DNA from: Alentia gelatinosa
Taxonomy: Eukaryota; Annelida; Polychaeta; Phyllodocida; Polynoidae
Reading direction: 5' to 3'
NCBI GenBank assembly: GCA_950022655.1
Contig: OX465580.1
Span: 125,347,016 to 125,411,015, forward strand
Length of the DNA: 64,000 nucleotides
Of the stretch, positions 21,530-33,397 are shown piece by piece. How positions within the stretch are numbered: position 1 is the stretch's first letter; each line of letters starts with the position of its first letter. Below the pieces are notes generated by a model. That model was not told where the DNA came from. It ran no database searches and was given only the letters and a program-made list of their open reading frames with translations. A program made the position numbers and the translations under genes.

Positions 21530-21985
21530 AGGAAGAGCACAAGGGTGAATAACTGGTCAAACAGGTTTGCTGGCTTTGTGTCGTGTAGGCCATATGTCCC
21601 ACGAGATTCCGATTGTTAGTAGAAGAAGTCAGTGAGTAGTTGCGGGGGTGGGAGTGGGCAGGGGGAGGGAGTTGGTCTGTAGTCACTAAAAGCACAAGGG
21701 TGAATTACTGGTAAAACAGGTTTGCTGGTTCTGTGCCATGTAGAGAATCTGTCCCATCAGATTCTGATTGTTAGTAGAAGCTGGCTCTGTGCCATGTAGA
21801 GAATCTGTCCCATCAGATTCTGATTGTTAGTAGACGTCAGTGAGTAGTTGCGGGGTTGGGGGTGGGAGCAGGAAGGGGGAGGAGGTTTGTCTGTAGTCAC
21901 TAAAAGCACAAGGGTGAATTACTGGTAAAACAGGTTTGCTGGCTCTGTATCATGTAGGGAGTCTGTCCTGTCAGATATCAGTATG
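21530..21985. repeat. Tandem repeat, AGCACAAGGGTGAAT units with an internal duplication
   Basis: AGCACAAGGGTGAATTACTG and the following CAGGTTTGCTGG start three units (about 21535, 21690 and 21905). Inside the second unit a ~60-bp piece (CTGTGCCATGTAGAGAATCT) is doubled. A G-rich tract GGGGGTGGGAGTGGGCAGG occurs in the units. A single relative lies at 29270-29360. Confidence 0.85.
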
Positions 21986-22109
21986 CTCAGAATATCAGTG
22001 TTTGTTATTTATTGGCAGGATTGATATAGTGAATCATTTATCCCCCAAAAGACTAAAAACAAATAGATTTATTTTTAGGAACCAAATCGGTTGTAGGGCT
22101 AGGGTATGG

Positions 22110-22260
22110 TGAAGCAGGGATACTGGGCACCTGATCCTTTTACCAGACCTTTATAGTTGGTGCATGGATAGTGAAGGGATAGGTTTTTAGCAGTAACCTG
22201 AAAGCTTGTGTGAGCATTCTAATCTCTAGATGACGTATATGAGCGCGATTTCCCGCGCTC
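22110..22260 (-). mobile_element. Helitron-like element end, minus copy
   Basis: Carries the GATGACGTATATGAGCGCG + TTTCCCGCGCTC terminal hairpin (about 22230-22262) and the ACCTTTATAGTTGG segment shared with 20520, 23560 and 29700. Confidence 0.55.
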
Positions 22261-22771
22261 AAAAAGATATCCATAGACCACAGACCTTTTAGTTACTATT
22301 TCTTTATAATTCCATTCATCAATGAGGAATAAACCCTTTGCCCCTAGCTGATAAAAAAAACCGGCCCTATGGATGGCAGTGTTTCTATACAATGACTAAT
22401 ACAGAAGAGTGTTTTTTTTTCGTTTTTTTATTTAATTAATTATACTGCCTCCAAACAGCTTGTGAGGCTGGTCTGATGTTGGAGACAGTCCAACTATATT
22501 TTGACACAACACATTAGCGATCGATATAATAGTCTTTGGTAGTACAATATCCATAAGAATTATGCTTCACATTGTTTACCAGACGTAGCTGGCAAAATAC
22601 ATGGTTACACAATGGTTTGAGTTGTATATCATCATATAGAGAGATACTTACCTGAATCACTATAATTTAAGTTCTCTCGAAGTACCATGTAACATACAAT
22701 AATATTATGCAGCTTAGACTCCTGATAAAAGGTCATTTCCAAGAAATCCAGTATGATGTCTCAAATACTAA

Positions 22772-23685
22772 CTAGGAGCAAATGTTATTTCCATTTATAA
22801 TGGAAGAGCGCGGTATACCTAAATCATTTCATCAAATAAAAGTAAGAATGTTTCAATAAACCCAGAGAATGGATTTAATAGTTTTTTTCCAAAGTATCAC
22901 CATATATCACATGTGTCAACAGATGACAACTGATTACTTAATCAAAATAGAAGTATCCTAATACAGTGAAAATGTTTCATAATCAGGTCATAAATACATT
23001 GGGATATTTCTTTTGAGGTGTTTGTCATATGTTGGCTCACCTTTGATTTCGACTTGTGCCTGGTCTAGCCACACCACACATCCCATTCAACTCGTCATGG
23101 TTGTGACTGAATTTTTCATTGAAGGTCTTGGTCAACTGCCCAATCACTCAAGACCAAAATACCTGATTGACCTACTGATGCTTGATATATTTGACTCGTA
23201 GACACAGGCAGATGCTGAATGTAAACCTTTCAATTGTTATTCATTTATAATTGCACACCCATTCATCAATGATGAACATACTATTTGCTCCTAGTTTGTA
23301 CACTAACGCACTCAAAATACCATAAATGTCCTTTCTCTGTGATCTTGAACCATTTATAGAATCCTGGTTTTCATTGTCATTATTTTATACATTGAAAATA
23401 TGTGATTTCTGTTGATTTCCTAGACTGCAGCGCACACACAATCACATGGTCACTCAGCCAAGAAAGTTCTATTAAAAGGAACCAAGTCAGTAGTAGGACA
23501 GGGGGTATGGTAAGGCTTGATACTGGACCACTGCTTATTTAACCAGGCCTTTATAGTTGGAACATTGATAGTGAAGTGTTAGATTCTCTGCAGCAAGCTG
23601 AAACCCTGTGTGAGCATTCTAACCTTTATCTAGATGACGTATATGAGCGCGTTTTCCCACGCTCAATAAAGTCTGTCCAAATAGT
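22772..23685 (-). mobile_element. Helitron-like element (right arm of the long inverted repeat)
   Basis: Reverse complement of 20410-21190 through many blocks (GGTATACCTAAATCATTTCA, TGTGCCTGGTCTAG, AAAAATTCAGTCACAAC, GTTGATTT, AGTGTTAGATTCT). The 3' end on minus is hairpin TTCCATTATAAATGGAA (22789-22805), spacer, CTAG (22772-22775), then T. A further plus-oriented end is nested at 23262-23294 (hairpin TTCATCAATGATGAA, CTAG at 23291-23294, then T). Confidence 0.55.
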
Positions 23686-23789
23686 CTTCTATTGGACTTG
23701 ATTTTTTTAGTTCCTTTTGAGTGTATAAAATGAGAGAAATTTAGTAGTAATTATCAGAGAACTAGAATCCCTGGAAAGCCCACTCGCCG

Positions 23790-23920
23790 TGCAGCTCTGT
23801 AAACCACCCGAAGTTGGCTTTGTAATACACTCACTACCGCTCGTGTATTACTACGCGTCAACCTCTCGTGGTTTACGGCAGCCTGTTCACAAAACCATCG
23901 ATTATTGTCTATTTAAACGA
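23790..23920. mobile_element. Foldback piece with GTAATA hairpin core
   Basis: GTAAACCAC...GTGGTTTAC arms around GTAATACACTCACTACCGCT / CGTGTATTACTACGCGTCAA. The same GTATTACTACGCGTCAA core recurs at 39320-39345. No coding. Confidence 0.55.
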
Positions 23921-24229
23921 TACAGTAGGCTGATGTCATACGGTAACAAGGCTCTCTGATCTGAACTTTCAGAGGTAAACTTTCTATGAAAAGAAATTCC
24001 CTTTTCTCGCTGGAAATGCCATCCAGTCTTCCTGAAGTCTCACAAAGCACTCTATGGCTATCATCGGTGATAACCAGGTTTTCCATTGTTTTCCTAATCT
24101 GGCTTTTCATTCAAACAGGGTATCTTATCCTGGATAATAGACCATGATATACCAGACTTGCAGAAACCCCATCATATCTATTAACCAAAACTCATCCTTT
24201 TACATGAGTTTACTATAGAGGAAACCCAT

Positions 24230-24515
24230 GAAAGTTTAGGGTCTGAGCCCATATCCCATCAAGTCTGAATCACGTAGTAATTCACAACGCGAAGCCGCAT
24301 GAATTACTATGTGATTCAAATGAGATGGGATCGAGCTCTGACCAAAAACTTGAATGGGTTTCTGAATTTATCTCACCCTTAACATTGACTAATGAGCTAA
24401 CATTTGTGACATTATCCCCCATTGGATATTTTTCCTAAATTTCTAATGGGCGTTAGATAAGAGTTCCCAATGTTAAGTCTATGGAGAAAAAATATCTGGG
24501 GTGAGATAATATCAA
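24230..24515. mobile_element. MITE with hairpin core, copy 2 of the TATCTCACCC group
   Basis: Inverted segments AATCACGTAGTAATTCA / TGAATTACTATGTGATT around GAAGCC, then TTTATCTCACCC ... GGGGTGAGATAATA with CCCAATGTTAAGTCTATGG inside. A diverged copy in opposite orientation is at 47775-48050. Confidence 0.7.
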
Positions 24516-24529
24516 GAAACGTCACGAAA

Positions 24530-24795
24530 TTTCATACAATTGTTTATATGGCATGAGTTGTTTTCGCGGAATAATATCACTAAGCGGAGCTGAATGGTAT
24601 CTGTAGCAGAAGACAACGAATGCCATGTAAACAATTGAATGAAATTAAGTGACGTTTAGATTTTATCCTACCCTGTCACATGTTTTTAACTTCATATGTC
24701 ACCTGTGGCAAATAAATATTATATGTCATAACCGTGGCATACAGTCACTCCATGTTAAGTCAAATGGAGATTTATATGAGGGGTAGGATAAATAG
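24530..24795. mobile_element. MITE with TTTATCCTACCC ends
   Basis: Inverted GAAATTTCATACAATTGTTT / AAACAATTGAATGAAATT arms around AAGCGGAGCTGAATG, then ATTTTATCCTACCC ... GGGGTAGGATAAAT, with a shortened CATGTTAAGTCAAATGG motif between. Confidence 0.65.
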
Positions 24796-25860
24796 CTGTA
24801 TAAACCACAAAATCAATTGTTCAAAATCACTCAGGCGTTTGTTCTCCCGTTTGTTTATTGATCGCTGAGACAATCACAGGTGTATCAAACGTTAAAATCT
24901 ATCTTACTGAATCTTCATCCCAAAAGGTCAGAATAGGACCCACTACCAATTAACTTGATAAATTGAACTGGATCGCTGAGCCTCTTCAATGTCAAATTGA
25001 TTATGCTTTAGGCCCTATCTACTCTTATTGTTTTTCACAATAAATCTGTATGAGATGACTATAACAGGTCACTTTTAAATACTTATAGGTGTTACTGACA
25101 CTGGATGATCTTTAAGTCTGACTATATTTTATTGCTTTATAGAATCAGGGATATTATTAGACTTCCAGAGATACCATAGATCTTGTTATACTTGTTATAC
25201 TTCCATCCTATAGTAAACTATACCAATGAATTAATTTCACCGATAATGATACTCCATATTAATGTTATTATATAAAAGGTCACAATGAGACTAGACATCA
25301 ATCTATATGAAAATCGAACAGGATCGCTGAGCCTATTCAACTTTGAATAGATTGCTTTTACGCATATTTTTTATTGGATTCTAAAGTTGGATTTCAAAGT
25401 GTTATAACCCCAAGACGTACGAATATGAAATGACATAATAGAATGAATAATCCACACACTGAAACTGGAGACTAACTTGCTGCACAAGCCAGTAGTTGTA
25501 GAGTTTCTTTCTGCTATGATGAGCAACCACCTCAGTTGTCGATGTTGCTTATCTAAAAGTTTATTAATTTTATTATATGTTTCTTTGTTTAGTCTCTATT
25601 ACTACAAAAATAATATTAAGGCAAGTAATTCCTACACATGTTTGAATTATATTGTATTGTCGATTATCTCACCTGTATACCTGAAATGTCAACTGAAATA
25701 TATACCCTTGTTTTATGAGTATGTATATTCTTATGGTACCATTTTTGAATATCAAATGCAACATGCTTTGACCAATATTAAAATTGATGGTTGCTGTACT
25801 ATAAACAAACTGGATAATCTGTGTATAATGAACTCGACAAATAATAATGATTAATCTGAC
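24796..25860. other. AT-rich stretch, possible LINE 5' region
   Basis: The frame at 25477-25854 (125 codons) has biased AT-rich composition and lies directly ahead of the LINE endonuclease, so it may be a remnant of LINE ORF1 or leader. No motif supports it. A TCGCTGAGCCT(C/A)TTCAA motif repeats at 24972 and 25325. Confidence 0.4.
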
Positions 25861-25884
25861 TACAGTAAATGAGTTACTTCCCTA

Positions 25885-27735
25885 AAAGGTATGTCATTAA
25901 TACATCTGAACACATGGAGTTATAAAGCAAAGTATGAACGCTTAAGAGCCGAATTTGTAAACAGCACACATATTGATGTTATTACATTATCAGAAACCTG
26001 GATGAATGAATTAGACCACCCATATACATACTTATTCCCTAATTATAACATTTTACGCCTAGATAGACTATGGAAATAAAATGAAAGTGATCTTAAACCA
26101 AAAACCGGTGGGGGTATTTTGACATTAATAAGAAATAAAATCATGTATGATCAACATTGCTTTGAAAATCTAATCAGAAGCGTCCGTGACATTGAAATGC
26201 AAGTTACCAAACTGAATATGAAAAACAGTAAAGATATTGTTGTTATTAATGTGTATCATCCACTGGACGGGAACAAAACTAATTTTATCCAAACACTCAA
26301 TGAAACCATTGATGAAATAATGCAAAGTTACCAATATAAAATTTTTATCTTAGGTGATATAAATATGGACATTGGTGATTTTAAAAGGAATACACACATA
26401 CGAGAGCTTCTACAGGAAATGACACTAAGAGGTCTATCCCAACTAGAATAGAACAGAATGAAACAGAAGGACGGCATCCTAGATCTTATTTTTACAAATA
26501 CCAATCATATAAAAGCATCAGGTGTCCTGGATGTCCATATTAGTGACCACCTAATAGTTTATATTAATAGGAATAAAATTGCAAAAAAAGAATTGCCAAT
26601 TAAATTTAAGGGCCGTAGGTATAAGAAATATACAAAGGAGAAATAAATAAATAAGACATGCCCTGAAAAGGAATTTACCACCAAAGTGACTAATGAACCC
26701 TGGATCACAGGTGATCTTATTGAAGTTTTGAATAAAAAAAAAGAAGATTATTATTGACAGCCAAGAGAACAAAAAATCAGGAAGATTTTGAAAAAGCACG
26801 GAAAGCAAGAAATGAGGCAAATAAACTAGTTAGAAAAGTGCGACAGAACTATATATCTGACCAAACAACTATTGATAAAAAAAACACCAAAAGATTCTGG
26901 AGAGAGATAAACTCAATACAACCTGGTGTAAGTCAACGTTATGATAACTTAATTGAATTGAAAGACCAGGCCACTGACGAGCTTATTTCCCCTGAAGATA
27001 CTCCTAATTTTATAAATGATTTTTTTCGGCACATTGGTCAGGAACTAGCTAAACAAGACTATACGCCTTAGAAATTTTACGATAATTACATAAATGATAA
27101 CATGGAAGATTTACACACAACATGTGAAGAATAAGAAAAAGTCCTCATAGAAATCAAAGTAAGAAAACCATCAGGAGTGGATGGAATCAAGACACTGGTA
27201 TTTAAAGATTTTTTACTGCTGATAAAAGAAAGGTTTACTGATCTCTGTAATTGTATCTTTAATACACATTTAATACCCGATACATAGAAAGCTGCGGTTA
27301 TCACACCTTTTCCGAAAGTTTGTGATACCAAAAATTGTTCAAACTATAGACCGATTTCTGTCCTACCCCTGCAAGTGAAAGTTTTAGAAAAAATTGTTAA
27401 TGGTAAACTATGGTCACATATAAATGAGCATGCGATTATCACAAAAGCCCAAGGCGGATTTCGGAAAGGATTTTCAACAAACAAAACCCCATCTGACTGT
27501 TACTGAGATATCTCGCAACATTAACGTGGGTTCCCTTACTGCGGCTGTCTTCATTGACCTGAAGAAAGCTGTTGACACCGTAGACCACTCCAAAATTTTC
27601 TGACGAGGGTGGGGTGGTCTGCGGTGTCCCTCAGGGTTCAAATTTGGGGCCTACTCTATTTTTGTTATATATTAATGACTTAATTAATTATATGGTTAAT
27701 GTTCAAATTCGGTTCTATGCAGACGATACTGTAAT
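25885..27735 (+). pseudogene. LINE ORF2 remnant: AP-endonuclease plus RT (CR1/Jockey-like)
   Basis: Endonuclease motifs run in one frame from 25891: LNTWSYKAK, VITLSETWMNE, FILGDINMDIGDF, DGILDLIFTNTNH and ISDHLIVY, interrupted by stops near 26077, 26449 and 26644. After a frame change the RT follows: SGVDGIKTLVFK, PISVLPLQVKVLEKI, QGGFRKG, AAVFIDLKKAVDTVDH, GVPQGSNLGPTLFLLYIND and catalytic FYADDT at 27713-27730. The frame ends there, where a minisatellite begins. At least four stops or shifts make it inactive. Thumb domain and 3' UTR are lost. Confidence 0.85.
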
Positions 27736-28312
27736 GGCGGAGGGCCAGTATTGTAGAAGGACAGTATAGTAGAGGGGCAGTATGGTGGAGGGGCAGTTTG
27801 ATTGAGGGGTAGTATGGTGGAGGGCCAGTTTGGTGAAGGGGCAGTATAGTAGAGGGGCAGTATCGGCGAGGGGTAGTATATTGTGGAGAGGCAGTATGGT
27901 TGAGGGGCAGTTTGGTGAAGGGGCAGTATTGTAAAAGGGCAGTATGGTGGAGAGGTAGTATAGTGGAGGGGCAGTACGGTAGAGGGACAGTATAGTAGAT
28001 AGGCAGTATGGTTGAGGGGCAGTATTGTATAGGGGCAGTAGGTGGAGGGGCAGTATGGTGGAGGGGCAGAATGGTGGAGGGGCAGTAAAGTGTAGGGGCA
28101 GTATAATAGAGGGGCACCATGGTCAAGGGACAGTATAGTAGATATGCAGTATGGTGGAGGGACAGTATGGTAGAGGGGCAGTATTGTAGAGGGGCAGTAG
28201 GTGGAGGGGCAGTATGTTGGAGGGGCAGTATGGTGGAAGGGCAGTATGGGGGAGGGACAGTCTATCAGAGGGGCAGGATGGTGGAGGGTCAGTTTGTGGA
28301 GGGGCAGTCTGG
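27736..28312. repeat. 15-17-bp minisatellite (GGAGGGGCAGTATGGT)n
   Basis: About 36 diverged units of GTGGAGGGGCAGTATG. It makes the 148-213-codon minus frames rich in PPYCPSTIL, which are repeat artefacts. It starts within 6 bp of the LINE FYADDT motif. Confidence 0.95.
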
Positions 28313-28324
28313 TTGAGGCCAAAT

Positions 28325-28800
28325 ATGTTAGGATCAATTCATAATAAGATTGTACCCGTTAAAAATTTAATAATAGGAACATGTGGCATTTTAATGGTAA
28401 AAAACCACTCTGTAAGAGGCAGCCATCATTTGGGGCCTCTAAAAACCATTTTCGCCATATAAATAATTATCATTTCGTAAAATAGTGCTGAATTTTGTAT
28501 TATTTGCTAGTATGCATGTTAGGAGCAATTCAGAAAAAAAATTGTAACAAAACTTGAATAAAACTGTAAAATGGCATTTTAATGGTAAAAACCGCTCTGT
28601 AAGAGAGAGCTATCACTTGGAGCCGCTAAATACTATTTTCGCCATACAAAAAATTAATATGATGTACAACAGTGGTGAATTTTGTAGTATTTGTCATTTG
28701 CATGTTAGGATCAATTCATAATAAGATTTTACCAGTTGAAAATTGAATAATAGGAAAAAGTTGCATTTTAATGATAGAAACCACTCTGTAAGACAAAGCA
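28325..28800. repeat. Tandem repeat of about 190 bp, 2.5 units
   Basis: ATGTTAGGATCAATTCATAA begins units near 28326, 28517 (variant) and 28704. Each then has GGCATTTTAATGGTA, ACCACTCTGTAAGA and TTTTCGCCATA. No ORF. Confidence 0.8.
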
Positions 28801-29640
28801 AGATAAGGGCGGTCACGTAGCGAGAGATATCAATGCTCAGAAAATTACCGGTTTGTAGCTTTTATTCAATATTTTGATTTAACAAAGTTTTTTTATTGTT
28901 GTTTCCCGATAAAAGTATTCCCAGTTGTTAATGTCTATGACAGATTGATTAGTTAAATAGTATAATTTTAAAAATTATTGCAAAATAACTGGATTTCTCT
29001 TGAATACATGAAAATACAGCCAAAAACTGGGATTAAGTATAAATAACAAATGAAGTAAAATAGAAGAGTTCAGTTTTGGTTAAAACAGTTTTTTTTGTAT
29101 AAAGATGTATTTCTAGCCACTATCTAGTCAAAAGTAGTATTCATTAGAGTTCATGTATTACCCATAATAAATAAAGAACGTTTGAATCACCCGGTCACGC
29201 TGCAAGCTAAGCAGTTTCACCAACTTTTTCCATCATAGTACATTTTGATTTTATTTTAAATTTGGAAGTCTGTCCCATCAGTTTCTGATTGTTAGAAGAA
29301 GAAGTCAGTGAGTAGTGTGGGGGTGTGGGTGGGAGTGGGCAAGGGGAGGGGGAAGAGAACTGGTTCTATAGCTCTCTGCAAAGTGGGTTTGATTACCATA
29401 GGCTCAAGTGTGTCCCATCAGATGTGACACTTTGAATACAGTGTCTTTAGGTGTGTCCCATCAGATTTGAACATGTATATACCATATTTAGTAATTATTA
29501 TCATTTAATAGTTTCCTTTTCTAGTAGCAGATGACAGTAGCCATAACTAAGTGTCTGTTATTTAATGGCAGGATTGATATAGTGAATATTTTGTCCCCAA
29601 AAATACTGTAAATTAAAAGTTATATTTTTAGGAACCAAGT
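28801..29640. other. AT-rich non-coding stretch
   Basis: Holds one relative of the 21.5-22.0 kb tandem unit (29270-29360: CTGTCCCATCAG, GTCAGTGAGTAG and a G-rich tract). No gene seen. Confidence 0.5.
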
Positions 29641-29820
29641 CAGTAGTGGGGCAGGGATATGGTCAGGTTGGGATACTGGACCCCTGCTCATTTAACCGGG
29701 CCTTTATAGTTGGGACATTGATAGCGAAGTGTTAGATTCTCTGCAGTAAGCTGAAAGCCTGTGTGAGCATTCTGACATCTAGATGACGTATATGAGCGCG
29801 ATTTCCCACGCTCAAAAAGA
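29640..29820 (-). mobile_element. Helitron-like element end, minus copy
   Basis: GGCCTTTATAGTTGGGACAT, GTTAGATTCTCTGCAG and the terminal hairpin GAGCGCGATTTCCCACGCTC (29793-29812) match the ends at 20.4, 22.2 and 23.7 kb. Confidence 0.55.
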
Positions 29821-30106
29821 AAAAATACCCTCTTTATGGTGAAAAATAAGTTATTTATTTTTAAAAAAAGAAAGGGTTTTCTAGGCCATTGCTTTGACAA
29901 TTTTTGGCGATTTTTGACCGATTTTGACCCCCTGTAGACGAAAATATTGATAATTGACCAGTAAAACCTATACTCTCCCTCGAGCACTCTGTAAGATATA
30001 TCATTTAAAACAGAAAAAACAAACATTGAAGACACTGGGAAAAAACTAGAATGCAGGAAACTACTAAAATTGGATATGCACTGGTTCTATGAGAATGAGC
30101 CTGGAG

Positions 30107-30386
30107 TAAGGCCCGGCGTCCACCTACTACGATAGAAATTTAGACCTACCGATATGGCACCGATACAAAAAACAAATATCGGAGACATATCGGGAAGGTT
30201 CCAAATCGTAGGCATATATGTCTAGACATGCCAATCCACCACTTATTGTATGGGGTTTTTATCGGTGTCTAATCGTAGAAACGTGGTCAACTACCTCAAT
30301 ATTAGGGGACCTTCCGACGCGATTTTGATTTTTTACGGGGAGGAGCATATCGGAGCCATATCGTACTAGGTGGACGCCGGACCTTA
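30107..30386. mobile_element. MITE family A, copy 1 (CGGCGTCCACCTACTACGAT ends)
   Basis: TIR AAGGCCCGGCGTCCACCTAC ... TAGGTGGACGCCGGACCTTA, about 280 bp, with internal TATCGG/CCGATA palindromes. The same family is at 50119-50398 and 58565-58852. Flanking TAA is a possible target duplication. ORFs inside are not genes. Confidence 0.85.
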
Positions 30387-31170
30387 TCGTATCGTCCAGC
30401 ACTGCACCAGAAATGAACAAACTTTATTCAACAACGTAGTGGCTTGCCTCTCTATGTGCACCTAAAGCCCCAACCTACGCCCCCACCTACGCCGATGGTC
30501 TACGACATACTTCCCGATGGTTACGATTTGAAATGCCCAAACCGTAGCCTATTGTGAGGTACCCAATAATGCACATGATTTGAAATCGTAGAGCGTAGAA
30601 ACGCCTACGGAGGACCAAAAACATAAACTATGGTAACGATTCAATTTGTGTATCAATGTAGATCTCAGGCTGAGTTTTAATATTGTAATATACTATAATT
30701 TTGGAAATATGGAATAAATCTGAATAATCTTTTGGAAGTATATACAGCATCTCATGCTGTTATTTTTCAGATACTAATACTATCAAATTGAAAAACATAA
30801 CTATCATAGAATCATGATTCCGATATGAAACTAATTTCAGACCTATAAACTTAATAAAATAATATTATATTTACACTGATCGTATATCTATATATGCAGT
30901 CTACCTAAGTACAGAATTTAATAATTATCCACCAAGTATTTCACCCTCAAGAGATATTTTTTCCATTAAATCCAATACAATAGGCTAAGATGGTCTACGA
31001 AAAAATCCAACATGTTGGATTTCATCAGGACCTGTACAATTGGTGTTTTCGATCACAGCCTATCGTAAAGTATCGTAGATGGAATCACAGAAACCTGTTT
31101 CACGATTTTTGCTGACCTCATGATAGAATCGGTAAAGTGTTGGGAAGGCAGTCGTAGGGCCTCTCGGAAC
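30387..31170. other. Non-coding stretch
   Basis: Many short TACGAT/ATCGTA words, as in the family A interior, suggest an older degraded relative at 30440-30620 and 31050-31160. No gene. Confidence 0.4.
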
Positions 31171-31395
31171 CAGGGACCTGTTTAATAATCTAGGATCGTA
31201 CATGTTGACTCTTTTCTGTGTTCCGTAGAGACCCAGGGACGATGTGGGTCACCTTTATTCAACACTTCTGGGCGACCTTATGGACGACCAAGACTGTCTT
31301 AGCCAACAGACTTAAATATTATCAAATGATAAACCTTGTAGGAGTTAAAGAAAAGGGTGTTTATGTACGATCCTAGATTATTAAACGGGCCCCAG
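31171..31395. mobile_element. MITE family C, copy 1 (CAGGGACCTGTTTAATAATC ends)
   Basis: Ends CAGGGACCTGTTTAATAATC and GATTATTAAACGGGCCCCAG flank about 225 bp, with TAGGATCGTACATG continuing the inverted arm. A second, rearranged copy is at 59214-59761. The first 13 bases equal the ends of family B. Confidence 0.8.
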
Positions 31396-31469
31396 GATCG
31401 TGGTAGGTGGGGGCAGGGCTTTCGTCAGAGTCCATAACTAATTGAACATAGAAGAATGGCGTAGACCTT

Positions 31470-32565
31470 TATGTTAGCGTTAGCCCTTTTTGGCTCGTAA
31501 TGTAGAACACAAACGTCAAACTCTTCTGGATCCAATCTTTAATTGTCATGTCACAAGCACAAAAAGGTCCACGGTACAGTATTTCTCAATATACAATTTC
31601 TCACACTGGGACCAGTGTTCAATGTGCCAATACAGCCCGTCTGTACCAAAGCTGCTCTATGGATATTCAATGTCAGTTACTTCTCTCTGTTTCTACCATG
31701 GTAGCGATTACCTGTGCCCAGTTCCCCATCCTGATGCTCACACCTCCAGAAGACCTCTATTGAACAGATGTAGCTCATTACCTTTAAAGCCAATACACAC
31801 TGTACGATTTCGGAACATGAATGTTCCTTTCTCGGCGACAAAAGAACAATCGTAAGCTCAGGCGAGGCCTAGAAAATGTGTCGGCCAATGTGACACCCCC
31901 CTACAGTAATTTGCCTAAGATTTGGAAATCCCCCCCATGGCGATGTACCTTTGTCGCCGACAAATTGAAGCCAATGTTCCGAAATCGGGACCGATAAATT
32001 AAGGAACGTGTTCCTTCCCGTTGTCGCTGACAACGGAGTTTAAGAAATACCCCCCATGGTTCCTACCAATTATGGCCCTTAATTAGTCGCTGGGTGAGCA
32101 GAAATTCCCCTGTCACACACAGACTGAGGCCAGCTCACCGATTTAACTCCCATATACTGAGATTTATTACTTGTTCCTTTATCGGTGGCCCTAAATTGTT
32201 CACGATTTACGCAGTCCGTCGTCCAGTGTGGACAGAATTTGCTTACGATTAACTCATGCTAATGGCTGCCATAAACGTTGTGGGGATAGTCAACGCTATG
32301 CACATATTCGCCTGAGACAAGTTAAATAACCCTGACGATTCAGGGAGTTAATCGTTGGAAACGAAATCGTTCAGTGGGTATTGGCTTTTAGATACGGATC
32401 AGCTGCTCACTGTAACGCTCACCACTCAGAACTAATCCCTGATTGATTCCCACCACTCGTGATGCAGGTGAGCCAGATGTTCCCTGAACTGTGCCCACCA
32501 GAGGTAGTCCCAGACTCAACTTTGTCCTGCATCGCTGCCCTCACTGAGCATTAATCTAACATTTA
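31470..32565. repeat. Parent repeat P, copy 1 (carries MITE D)
   Basis: Aligns in the same orientation with 60833-62060: AAACTCTTC(T/A)GGATCCA, CAGTATTTC.CA, GTCACTTCTCTCTGT, CCTGATTGATTCCC and CACGATGCAGGTGAGC. Interrupted at 31794-32390 by MITE D. Non-coding as far as visible; the ORF at 31490-31855 is not conserved as a frame in the other copy. Confidence 0.75.
31794..32390. mobile_element. MITE family D, about 597 bp, TTA target duplication
   Basis: TIRs AAAGCCAATAC..ACTG and CAGT..GTATTGGCTTT, with an internal ACGATTT/AAATCGT continuation. The empty site in the sister copy at about 61546-61560 (ATTACTGTTAGATAAG) shows a single TTA where this copy has TTA on both sides, so a 3-bp duplication is supported. 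Confidence 0.85.
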
Positions 32566-32769
32566 CATCATGCCTCCCGAGATATAATGACAAATTCACA
32601 GACTTTCTCCAGTGTGGTTTCCTTATACGGTATATTAAACCCATTAGCAGCAGTATAGGGTATGGCAACCACGCTAGTGCATGTCAATTACCGGGAGTAA
32701 TTAATTAATTCATTGATAAAGAATTGTCGCAGCCTCACTGGTCAGTATTGATCAACCCCACACACAAAG

Positions 32770-33010
32770 CATCTCTGTCAAGTGGATTTACACGGCGGGA
32801 TTCATGTACAAACACTTGTAGGTGTTTGTCTGAGATCTACAGAGATTTTGTACCCGAACACAATCTCTTTGTCTAAATTGTAGGGTTCCATTTCCCGGAG
32901 ACATGTTCTTCCCCTGCAATGTTTGGTGGTATTTACCCCTGAAAAGGAACTGAATCTAATGAGATTTTGAACCCTGTGAGGTACATGAATCCCATCGTGT
33001 GAATCCCTCG
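32770..33010. repeat. Diverged relative of the 82-bp satellite
   Basis: GAGGTACATGAATCCCATCG and TGTTTGTCTGAGATC match the satellite consensus; the rest is rearranged. Confidence 0.6.
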
Positions 33011-33397
33011 TTGAGGACCGGCGCAAAGAAGGAGCCGGGTGACGACGGGTTGGTGTTCACATCATTTACCATTTGGCTAGGAGTACAAACAGTTATATCA
33101 TGATATAGTAAAATGTATTTAACCCTTTCCTTACCGGCCCTGGTTGCAGGTGCATGTCTTTAAATGCCACATGCCTGACACTGGACTACCTCTGTAGGGC
33201 AAGCCCATGTTACAATTGTTGAGAAAATGTATTCTTTTCCATCATATTTAAAGTAGTCAGTCAATGTTTCTATGGTGATAACTATAACATTATTTAATAA
33301 CTACCACTATGAAGGCATTTTACATAATCTCTGAAAAAATTATAAAGATCAATCTTGAATTAGCTGAGATAAATGATATTTTAACAAGAATGGAAAA

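Noticed and set aside
27680..28337. Minus-strand frames of 148 and 213 codons full of PPYCPSTIL repeats
   Set aside because: They are translations of a 15-17-bp minisatellite; several frames and both strands are open for the same reason.
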